Shown here in pieces: positions 24,864 through 31,773 of a stretch of DNA of 46,226 nucleotides. The stretch lies in assembly GCA_046302715.1 (NCBI GenBank), contig JBKCHQ010000164.1:1-46226 (forward strand), given 5' to 3'. How positions within the stretch are numbered: the stretch's first letter is position 1; each line of letters begins with the position of its first letter. The stretch comes from CAMCXT01 sp046302715 (lineage in GTDB: Bacteria; Bacteroidota; Bacteroidia; M30B66). The translations under genes and the position numbers were made by a program. The notes under the pieces are model-generated. The model was given only the letters and a program-made list of their open reading frames with translations. It was not told the origin of the DNA and ran no database searches.

Positions 24864-25967
24864 TCAGCTCATTGCGGGCTGCGGATCCATTTCACTCTGG
24901 CCAAACTTGCGCATGGTTTTGAAATGACTTAATACTGCTGACCCAAAATGATCGATGCAGTAATACGGAAGACCGTGTTTTTGAGCCAATCGCTGCACTA
25001 TAGGACTCAGCGCCGGATAATGCACATGGCTCACTTTTGGGAAAAGATGATGCTCGATCTGAAAATTCAAACCTCCCACAAACCATGAAATAACGGGGTT
25101 ATTCATCGAAAAGTTAGAGGTTGTGCGCATTTGGTGTGCCGCCCACGATTCGGTAATTCTCAATTTATCGGAACTTAAAGTTGCGTCTGTAAAAGCGGTA
25201 TGCTCTACAACATGTGCCAACTGAAATACCAGGGCCATGGTTAAGCCCATAGCTGCATTTGCCACAAAATAGCCCATTAAAAACTTTGAAACACCCACAC
25301 ATAAAATGGGCAATGCCATGTAAAAGAAGATATAAAGCACTTTAGTACCCCAAAATATAATGTGCTCTTTAACAGGTATCGGAGGCATAGGGGTGCCGTT
25401 TACCTCGCGTTTAAAATATTTATCGAAATCGGTTAAAAGCGCCCATAAAATGGAGGAAATTGCATACAGCGGAACCATATAGATATGCTGCCAACGGTGC
25501 ATCGGCTTGTAGGCTTGTGAATAACAATGGCGCAAGACGGGCGATTTGGCAATATCATCATCAACCCCGTCAATATTTGTGTAGGTATGATGAATGATAT
25601 TGTGTTTATGCTTCCAAATAAAAGCATTACTGCCCAAGGCATTCATGGTTAAACCCATGATATAATTCACACGCTTACTTTGCGAATAACTTCCATGGCA
25701 GGCATCATGCATCACACTAAACCCTATGCATGCCAGTAAAAAGCCCAATAGTAGACACAAAGCCAGCGCAATAAATGGATTTAAGGTGATTGTGGTAAGT
25801 AACGTTATGTAAATGCCTAATGCGCCACCAATGAGCAGCACCGATTTTAAGTACAAGCGCAAATCGCCAGTAGATGCAATTCCTTTCTGCGTAAAATAGG
25901 CTTTAACCTCAGCATTGAGCTCGTTATAAAACGCATTTTCGGTATTGTCGAAACTAACTTTTTTCAA
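24864..25967 (-). CDS. Membrane fatty acid (acyl-CoA/acyl-lipid) desaturase
   Basis: A di-iron desaturase of 367 residues as called here. Three histidine boxes are visible: HDACHGS, HKHNIIHHTYTN and QIEHHLFP, the last with the Gln typical of front-end/linoleoyl-type enzymes. Four membrane helices lie in two pairs. It introduces a double bond into membrane fatty acids and helps control fluidity. The frame is open to an ATG at 26027, but a perfect -7 box (TATCTTTG) lies inside those 20 extra codons. I therefore choose the TTG at 25967, giving the family-like N-terminus MKKVSFDNTENAFY. If wrong, the protein is 387 residues. Confidence 0.92.
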   Translation of the reverse strand: MKKVSFDNTENAFYNELNAEVKAYFTQKGIASTGDLRLYLKSVLLIGGALGIYITLLTTITLNPFIALALCLLLGFLLACIGFSVMHDACHGSYSQSKRVNYIMGLTMNALGSNAFIWKHKHNIIHHTYTNIDGVDDDIAKSPVLRHCYSQAYKPMHRWQHIYMVPLYAISSILWALLTDFDKYFKREVNGTPMPPIPVKEHIIFWGTKVLYIFFYMALPILCVGVSKFLMGYFVANAAMGLTMALVFQLAHVVEHTAFTDATLSSDKLRITESWAAHQMRTTSNFSMNNPVISWFVGGLNFQIEHHLFPKVSHVHYPALSPIVQRLAQKHGLPYYCIDHFGSAVLSHFKTMRKFGQSEMDPQPAMS

Positions 25968-25986
25968 TTGGGGTAGTTTATTGATA

Positions 25987-25994
25987 CAAAGATA
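25987..25994 (-). promoter_or_regulatory. Candidate -7 box (TATCTTTG) that decides the desaturase start
   Basis: A TAnnTTTG match on the minus strand, 19 nt before the TTG at 25967 and downstream of the alternative ATG at 26027. The spacing equals that of other genes in the window. Confidence 0.45.
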
Positions 25995-26044
25995 TAGTTT
26001 AATTACGCCCGATACATGTTTTGGCATTATTTGGCGGCAATCTC

Positions 26045-27019
26045 CTATTCTGCCATTATTTCTGCCATAGTCAAGAGGCGTTCATTTACCTCCGAAATAT
26101 GCTTTACAGCTTGCGTAAGCGGAACCAGATTTAGCTGACCGGCAACAATACCCACCATCATTTTATTTTGTCCATGCAATAAGGCCTCAACCGCTTCAAA
26201 CCCCATGCGTGTAGCCAACACCCGATCCATACATGTTGGGTTTCCGCCTCTTTGGATATGACCCAAAATGGCCACTTTTGTTTCGAGTTTGGTGAATTGC
26301 TTTTGAACCCGTTCGGCTATTTGAAAGGCACCACCGGCATCGTCGCCTTCGGCAACAATAATGACGTGTCCTGTTTTTTGGCGCTTCCAGCCACGCTCGA
26401 GTTGGGCAATAAGCCGATCGACGTGCGTTTGAGTTTCGGGAATCAAAATGGCTTCGGCGCCCACGGCAATCCCGCTGCGCAATGCAATAAGGCCCGCATC
26501 ACGGCCCATTACCTCAACAAAAAAGAGACGGTTGTGCGAGCTGGCGGTATCTCTTATGTTATCAACGGCCTCAACAACCGTATTTATGGCGGTATCGTAA
26601 CCAATAGTAAAATCGGTTCCAATTAAATCATTGTCTATCGTGCCCGGAATGCCCATTACCTTAACGTCGGGGTACTCGTTGCTGAACACCTCAGCCCCTT
26701 TAAAAGAGCCGTCTCCACCAATTACCACAAGCGCCTCTATGCCTCTTTCTTTAACGTTCTGATATGCTTGTGCTCTGCCTTCAGAAGTCATGAATTGCTT
26801 ACTTCGGGCTGTTTTTAAAACGGTACCTCCACGATGTATAATTTGCGCTACCGAAGAAGAGTCCATATTTCTGAATTCGCCACGAATAAGCCCCTCATAG
26901 CCGGCAACAACCCCGCTCACTTTTAAATTATAATGCAAGCCGGTGCGCACCACAGCCCTAATGCAGGCGTTCATTCCGGGTGCGTCGCCTCCTGATGTTA
27001 AAACCCCGATATGCTTCAT
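26045..27019 (-). CDS. pfkA: ATP-dependent 6-phosphofructokinase
   Basis: Phosphorylates fructose 6-phosphate in glycolysis. The 324 residues match the bacterial PfkA group: TSGGDAPGMNACIRAVVR at the N-terminus, VIGGDGSFKGA for the nucleotide site, GIPGTIDNDLIGTDFTIG with the catalytic Asp, VEVMGRDAGLIALRSGI, and LGHIQRGGNPTCMDRVLATRMG. It lies 12 bases downstream of the beta-helix lipoprotein gene on the same strand, with no -7 box between, so cotranscription is likely. GGDG in the nucleotide site favours ATP over pyrophosphate as donor. Confidence 0.97.
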   Translation of the reverse strand: MKHIGVLTSGGDAPGMNACIRAVVRTGLHYNLKVSGVVAGYEGLIRGEFRNMDSSSVAQIIHRGGTVLKTARSKQFMTSEGRAQAYQNVKERGIEALVVIGGDGSFKGAEVFSNEYPDVKVMGIPGTIDNDLIGTDFTIGYDTAINTVVEAVDNIRDTASSHNRLFFVEVMGRDAGLIALRSGIAVGAEAILIPETQTHVDRLIAQLERGWKRQKTGHVIIVAEGDDAGGAFQIAERVQKQFTKLETKVAILGHIQRGGNPTCMDRVLATRMGFEAVEALLHGQNKMMVGIVAGQLNLVPLTQAVKHISEVNERLLTMAEIMAE

Positions 27020-27031
27020 CCTAAAATAAAT

Positions 27032-28522
27032 TTACGGTATAAACTCTATAGCCCCAGCGTCGGGAGCTTCGTCGCCAAGCCTATTCTGACCCAATAAGTC
27101 ATCAGGTATAGGCGGGAACTCGTTTACTATAGATGCAAGGCCCCAATTTCTTGCTGGCGATGTGGTTGTTAAACGATAATTGTTTTGATCGGCATCCACA
27201 AAAAGTGGATCCTCGTTAAACTTCATGCCAATAAAGTGCGAAGCATCGGAGGTGTTGATGTCGGGATTGTCAATCTTTAAAAGACTGTTTTTGAACACCC
27301 AATTAGACGCAGCATCGGGAAGAAATTCAACCGCCAGTTCATTGCCACTTTGCAGATTACCGTAAACAATGCCGTTTTTAAATGCAAAATTCATATCGGC
27401 CACAACAATAGAATTATCCGGCCGCGACTGTGCATTACTGAGAAACACCGAAGGTTCGGTTCGAACATTTTCGCTCCAGTAATTAGCAAACGTGCAGTGC
27501 CTAAAATCATACGATCCGCCGCGGATAAGCGCCAGGCCATAGGCGCCACAATTACTCACCATCGTATTCCACGCTCTAATGGTATAGTTTACACCATAAA
27601 TACCAAATGCGCGCATGTTTCTGATTCGGGTGTTGCTCAGCTCAAGCTGTCCTTCAGGTGCATTACCTAGTTCGATTACGTCTTCGGCCTGTATGCCAAT
27701 GTTACCATTCTTAATCACGGCATAATTAATCTTATTACCGCTGCTGCCCTGATTTATCCAGATACGATCCCACTGTCCCGGCTCCTCTTGATAATACGAT
27801 TCTTTTCGAACCCCTTGAAAAACAACACTATCCTGTAGCGTGCCGTTCACCACCAGTTTTCCTTGCTTATAGACCCAAATTCCCGAATTATTGTAGAGAT
27901 AAATCTGCGTTCCGGCCTCAATGGTAAGGGTTTGAGCCGAATCCACCACCAAATAACCAATGATTACTTTGGGTTTATCGTTGGTCCATACCTCTGAGCC
28001 ATCCAGCACCGAATATGCCGGAAATCCGTTGGTGGGGATATTTGTGGGGCGGTAAAAATCAGCATTTCTACCATAGGCCACCAGCTGCACTTTTTGAATG
28101 TTACCGTTGGTCTCAAACAATACACTGTCGGTAACCACAAAGGGATTGGCCTCGTTGTTGGGATCAATGGTAACTTCGGCGAACACAAAAATACTATCGC
28201 CCCCCTCAATCTCTATATCTGTGTGCACTGCACCGGGCACTCCGTCAACGTTGAGTCTGAACATGGAGTTGCTGCCGCCAGCCAAACGTATGGAGCTAAT
28301 ATTTATTTTTTTATCGTTAGGATTATACACCCGAAAACGCTGCGTTACAGAACTTAGACTGGTAAATACGGTGTCGAAATACACCGAATCGTTTGAAAAA
28401 GCAAGCTTATCGTTAGGGTCGGTGGTAATTTCATCCTTTCTGCAGGAATTGAAAAACACCATACCCCACAAAAATGTAATGGGCAACAAGAATAATTTAG
28501 CGCTATGTAACAAAGCCTTCAT
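27032..28522 (-). CDS. Right-handed beta-helix lipoprotein
   Basis: A 496-residue predicted lipoprotein with the signal ending in FFNSC (Cys27). An N-terminal Ig-like region (about 40-150) has VYFDTVFTSLSSVTQRFRVYN and a choice-of-anchor-like pattern. From about 170 to 420 come parallel beta-helix rungs, including the GTQIYLYNNSGIWVYKQGKLVVNGT turn pattern seen in pectate-lyase-like folds. The C-terminus has SPARNWG and DAGAIEFIP, common at the end of such helices in Bacteroidota. No catalytic residues can be assigned, so it could be a binding or structural surface protein. It sits between the ferredoxin and pfkA genes in a minus-strand run. Confidence 0.78.
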   Translation of the reverse strand: MKALLHSAKLFLLPITFLWGMVFFNSCRKDEITTDPNDKLAFSNDSVYFDTVFTSLSSVTQRFRVYNPNDKKINISSIRLAGGSNSMFRLNVDGVPGAVHTDIEIEGGDSIFVFAEVTIDPNNEANPFVVTDSVLFETNGNIQKVQLVAYGRNADFYRPTNIPTNGFPAYSVLDGSEVWTNDKPKVIIGYLVVDSAQTLTIEAGTQIYLYNNSGIWVYKQGKLVVNGTLQDSVVFQGVRKESYYQEEPGQWDRIWINQGSSGNKINYAVIKNGNIGIQAEDVIELGNAPEGQLELSNTRIRNMRAFGIYGVNYTIRAWNTMVSNCGAYGLALIRGGSYDFRHCTFANYWSENVRTEPSVFLSNAQSRPDNSIVVADMNFAFKNGIVYGNLQSGNELAVEFLPDAASNWVFKNSLLKIDNPDINTSDASHFIGMKFNEDPLFVDADQNNYRLTTTSPARNWGLASIVNEFPPIPDDLLGQNRLGDEAPDAGAIEFIP

Positions 28523-28556
28523 CTAACGAATAGAGAACTGAAAAATTGCCTGGGCA

Positions 28557-28874
28557 TTAAAAAATTAAGCGGTCCACTTTTTTGCCGCCTGCGATATGTT
28601 GATCTACTATAACCGAAACATCCTCCATCTTAACATTGCCGTAAAAAACACCTTCGGGATACACGGCCACAATTGGTCCCTTCTCGCAAAAATCGAAGCA
28701 ACCTGTACGTTGTGCCCTAACACGAATGGGTAAGTTTTTGTCTTTAACTTCTTTTTTAAATGCGGCCACCAATGCCAGCCCATTTGCCTCACCACAGCAT
28801 GGCCTTGGGGCGCCTTCGGGCCGTTGATTGTTACAAACAAAAATGTGACAGTCGTATTTTAAAGTACTATCCAT
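28557..28874 (-). CDS. Thioredoxin-like [2Fe-2S] ferredoxin
   Basis: A 105-residue protein beginning YDCHIFVCNNQRPEG. It has cysteine pairs in the N-terminal half (CHIFVC, PCCGEANG) and a second cluster RTGCFDFCEKGPIVAVYPEG, the pattern of the thioredoxin-fold [2Fe-2S] ferredoxins (COG3411-type). It probably carries electrons; the partner is unknown. The open frame continues 27 codons upstream, but that part overlaps the divergent epimerase gene and would contain the -7 box, so MDSTLKYD at 28874 is chosen. Confidence 0.85.
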   Translation of the reverse strand: MDSTLKYDCHIFVCNNQRPEGAPRPCCGEANGLALVAAFKKEVKDKNLPIRVRAQRTGCFDFCEKGPIVAVYPEGVFYGNVKMEDVSVIVDQHIAGGKKVDRLIF

Positions 28875-28901
28875 AAACGCAAAGTTTCTTTCATTCGTCA
28901 A

Positions 28902-28909
28902 CAAAGGTA
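28902..28909 (-). promoter_or_regulatory. Candidate -7 box (TACCTTTG) for the ferredoxin gene
   Basis: A TAnnTTTG match on the minus strand, 27 nt before the ATG at 28874. It supports the shorter start for the ferredoxin. It may also drive the following lipoprotein and pfkA genes. Confidence 0.45.
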
Positions 28910-28935
28910 AGCACTTGATGTTATGATTATACACC

Positions 28936-29883
28936 ATGAAAACAGTTCTCATCACCGGCGCCTCCGGCGCTATTGCTCACGCGCTAAGTAAAGAGCTAAA
29001 AAACAGAGGTTTCGTTGTATACGGACTAAGTCGTTCCGCCCAAACGCCCCCCTTTTTTGATGCGGTATTCAGCTGGGACATAGAAGCTGGCAGCATTGAC
29101 TGGGAACCGCAAAAATCACCTGATGTTGTGATACACCTGGCGGGCAGTGGTATAGCCGACAAGCCATGGACCGCAGAGCGAAAGAAAGAAATTCTACATA
29201 GCCGCATAAAAAGCCTGGATTTGCTCAAGATGTTTTTTGAAAAACGAGGCTATCGTATAGAGGTATTGGTTTCGGGTTCGGCGGTGGGGTGGTACGGTAT
29301 GCAAACCGATGAAATCGTTCATACCGAAACAGAGCCCGCAGCCACAGATTTTCTGGGGCAAACGTGTTTGGAATGGGAGGCGGCCGCCGACCGATGGAAA
29401 AGCATGGCCGACCGTATTGTTAAAATTCGCACCGGAATTGTGCTGGATGCACAATCGGGGGCATTACCTAGGCTCATAACTCCTGCAAAATGTTATGTGG
29501 CCGGCTATTTAGGCACGGGTAAACAACAAATGCCCTGGATACATATTAACGACTTGTGCAGCATATTTGCAGCCGCTATTGAAGAAAAAACCTGGCAAGG
29601 CCCGATAAACGCCGTTGCAACGGAAAACTGCAGTAATAAGGAATTTACGGCCGAACTTTGCCGGGTATTGAAACGGCCATTTATTCCCTTCGGTGTGCCG
29701 TCTTTGACCTTAAAACTGATACTCGGTGAAAGAGCTGCACTTGTTCTAGAAGGTTCTCGAATATCCAATAAAAAACTCCTTCAATTGGGATTTAATTTTT
29801 ATTTCAACACACTTAAAGAGGCCCTATCGGATTTACTTGAATTAGAGGCCTATAAAAAACAACCCCCGGTAGGCAAGCCTTAA
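28936..29883 (+). CDS. TIGR01777 family NAD(P)-dependent epimerase-like protein
   Basis: A 315-residue extended short-chain dehydrogenase of the TIGR01777 (YfcH-like) family. It has a Rossmann loop at the N-terminus (LITGASGAIAHAL), DVVIHLAGSGIADKPW, LVSGSAVGWYG containing the active-site Tyr region, KIRTGIVLD and MPWIHINDL. The C-terminal DUF1731-like segment is LILGERAALVLEGSRISNKKL. The third Gly of the usual GxxGxxG loop is Ala here. The physiological substrate of the family is not established. The stop codon lies inside a strong hairpin. Confidence 0.9.
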   Translation: MKTVLITGASGAIAHALSKELKNRGFVVYGLSRSAQTPPFFDAVFSWDIEAGSIDWEPQKSPDVVIHLAGSGIADKPWTAERKKEILHSRIKSLDLLKMFFEKRGYRIEVLVSGSAVGWYGMQTDEIVHTETEPAATDFLGQTCLEWEAAADRWKSMADRIVKIRTGIVLDAQSGALPRLITPAKCYVAGYLGTGKQQMPWIHINDLCSIFAAAIEEKTWQGPINAVATENCSNKEFTAELCRVLKRPFIPFGVPSLTLKLILGERAALVLEGSRISNKKLLQLGFNFYFNTLKEALSDLLELEAYKKQPPVGKP

Positions 29884-29891
29884 ACCGGGGG
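29863..29891 (+). terminator. GC-rich hairpin spanning the epimerase stop codon
   Basis: CCCCCGGT (29863-29870) pairs perfectly with ACCGGGGG (29884-29891). Between them AGGC-AA-GCCT can form an inner stem, and the stop codon TAA forms a bulge. No T-run follows, so it is either a terminator without a U-tract or an mRNA 3'-end stabiliser. Confidence 0.5.
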
Positions 29892-29961
29892 CGCTTATCC
29901 CGTCAAACCAACAAATCAGGGACAAAGATTCATGCTGTAACGCACCTATATTTGAAACTAT

Positions 29962-29981
29962 TTCCCTTTATTAAAAGGGAA
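29962..29981. terminator. 8-bp perfect hairpin in the 29884-30171 gap
   Basis: TTCCCTTT, loop ATTA, AAAGGGAA. It lies about 80 bases after the epimerase stop and 190 before the HD gene. It could be a terminator read in either direction, although no long T-run follows. The remaining gap is AT-rich and shows no gene or tRNA. Confidence 0.35.
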
Positions 29982-30147
29982 TACGTGTTGTAAAATTCAG
30001 GTAATAAAACTACAATGAATTTTTTATTTCTGCAATTTTTACATGGCTACAAATGTATTTATTTATTTGGGATTTACCCTCCGCCCTCAAAACTGAGCAA
30101 ATCATTGCGTATGATATTTTGATGATGTTTATTCGCCGAGTTAGAAT

Positions 30148-30155
30148 TACATTTG
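30148..30155 (+). promoter_or_regulatory. Candidate -7 box (TACATTTG) for the HD-domain gene
   Basis: A TAnnTTTG match 16 nt before the ATG at 30172. A TTG lies 26 nt upstream of the box, slightly further than the usual 17-23 nt. Confidence 0.45.
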
Positions 30156-30171
30156 TTGTAAATAACTTCTG

Positions 30172-30759
30172 ATGGAAGGTGTATCACTTTTCTACCAACG
30201 CTATTACCCGATTATTACCCGGCGCTTCGAAAAGGAGTTAAATCCAGCCTACGAATATCACAACCTTAGGCATACCCTCGATGTTATTGAATGCACACAG
30301 CACATCGGGCGTGCCGAAGGCTGCGATAACTATGAGTTAGCCCTTTTGTCTGTGGCCGCATTGTTTCATGATTCGGGTTTTCTACACCAACGTAAAAATC
30401 ATGAAGAATATAGCATTAAAATCTTTTTAGAAGAGGCGCATACCAGCAATCTAAGCAATACAGAAATAGCGATTATTAGTGGCTGCATTAACGCTACCCG
30501 CATGCCGCAAAAACCCAACAATAAATTAGAATCCATATTATGTGATGCGGATTTGGATTATTTAGGAAGAGACGATTTTAAAGCAATTGGAGATGCGCTT
30601 TATCGCGAAATGGCGTATTGTGGCGAAATGGACTCTGAAGAGGCCTGGAACAAGCTACAGATACATTTTTTGTCTACACACTCTTACTTTACATCATATT
30701 CTAAGGAGCATAGATATTCGGTATTACAAAAAAACTTGGCAGAACTCCGTCAATTATAA
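30172..30759 (+). CDS. HD-domain metal-dependent phosphohydrolase
   Basis: A 195-residue soluble, mostly helical protein. It has an HD-superfamily metal site: EYHNLRHTLDV (His30, His34), AALFHDSGF (the His66-Asp67 pair) and CDADLDYLG (Asp125). The YHNxxH block resembles the first metal motif of both COG4339 proteins and eukaryotic class I cyclic-nucleotide phosphodiesterases. Its stop codon overlaps the end of a convergent gene encoding an adenylate cyclase, so a role in cyclic nucleotide breakdown is attractive. This is inference; other phosphoester substrates are equally possible. All metal ligands appear intact, so it should be active. Confidence 0.83.
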   Translation: MEGVSLFYQRYYPIITRRFEKELNPAYEYHNLRHTLDVIECTQHIGRAEGCDNYELALLSVAALFHDSGFLHQRKNHEEYSIKIFLEEAHTSNLSNTEIAIISGCINATRMPQKPNNKLESILCDADLDYLGRDDFKAIGDALYREMAYCGEMDSEEAWNKLQIHFLSTHSYFTSYSKEHRYSVLQKNLAELRQL

Positions 30760-31773
30760 GGTATCAATAACGGCAAATAGCTCTCTTGGGGTATTCCCTT
30801 TAAGTTCTGTCATTCCTATGGATTCTAGTGCATAGATACCATTAAGCAGTTGTTTTGTTTCTTCTGTGACAGTTACCCGCATAGGAACGCCATTGCTTTC
30901 AACACGTGCCGCAATATTTACATTGTCACCCATAATATCATAAACAAACCTTGACGTTCCAACAATACCACCAATTACACTACCTGAGTGCACACCAATT
31001 CTACATCTCCACACTAAATTCGTAGTTTCAGTACGCATAGTCAGGAAGTTAATAAACTCCAAACCCGACTTAACAATTCTGTGAGCATGGTCTTGAAACT
31101 CCTGCTCAATGCCACACGCAGCCATGTATGCATCGCCAATGGTTTTGATGCGTGTTACTCCGTTTGTCGCGCAAATTTCGTCAAATTTGGAGAACAGCTC
31201 AGAAAGTTCTTCAATAAGCTTTGCAGGAGAAATTTGAGCGGCTATTTGAGTGAATCCTACAAGATCACAAAACAAGACACTAACATTGGCGTGCAATTCA
31301 GGTTCGTGCCTGCCTTTTTTTATCAAATCTCCGATAACTTTTTCGGGCAATAGCACACGCAATAGGGCTTCTGATTTTAATTGTACCGCCTGAAGTTCAA
31401 TATGTGTCTTAATTCGGGCCTTAACAATATCTGGATTGAAGGGTTTGGTAATAAAGTCGGCGCCTCCTACCCTAAACCCTTTTGTTTCCTCATTTGCCTC
31501 ATTTAGTGCGGTTAAAAAAATAACCGGTATTTTAGCGGTTAATTGATTTTCTTTAATTTTTAAACACACTTCAAATCCGCTCATCCCCGGCATGACGACA
31601 TCCAACAAAATTAGATTGGGCAATGGCGTTGACTGCAGCAGTTCTAGGGCCTTTTCTCCTGTCTTACACAGAATTATTTTATACTCGTTTTGAAGTAATT
31701 CTTGTAAAACCAAAAGATTTTCAACCGAATCATCAACAATTAATAACTGAGGTTGGGTCTCGTTTTTAAACAT
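30754..31773 (-). CDS. Response regulator fused to class III adenylate cyclase
   Basis: A 339-residue protein with an N-terminal receiver domain (1-125; phospho-acceptor Asp58 in LILLDVVMPGMSG, Lys110) and a C-terminal class III cyclase domain (about 160-335). Metal-binding Asp170 (FCDLVGFT) and Asp214 (KTIGDAYM) are present, as are Lys210 and Asp279 (VYDIMGDNVNIAAR), which favour adenine over guanine, and the transition-state Asn286 and Arg290. It should therefore make cAMP under phosphorylation control. Its start overlaps the hybrid kinase gene by 8 bases, so the kinase is its likely partner. It has no membrane segment. Confidence 0.93.
   Translation of the reverse strand: MFKNETQPQLLIVDDSVENLLVLQELLQNEYKIILCKTGEKALELLQSTPLPNLILLDVVMPGMSGFEVCLKIKENQLTAKIPVIFLTALNEANEETKGFRVGGADFITKPFNPDIVKARIKTHIELQAVQLKSEALLRVLLPEKVIGDLIKKGRHEPELHANVSVLFCDLVGFTQIAAQISPAKLIEELSELFSKFDEICATNGVTRIKTIGDAYMAACGIEQEFQDHAHRIVKSGLEFINFLTMRTETTNLVWRCRIGVHSGSVIGGIVGTSRFVYDIMGDNVNIAARVESNGVPMRVTVTEETKQLLNGIYALESIGMTELKGNTPRELFAVIDTL

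Noticed and set aside
28875..28955. N-terminal extension of the ferredoxin to 28955
   Set aside because: It overlaps the divergent epimerase start and contains the candidate -7 box; the family fold starts at the shorter Met.
30101..30115. ATCAT-TGCGT-ATGAT inverted repeat upstream of the HD gene as an operator
   Set aside because: Only five base pairs per arm in AT-rich DNA; such matches are expected by chance.
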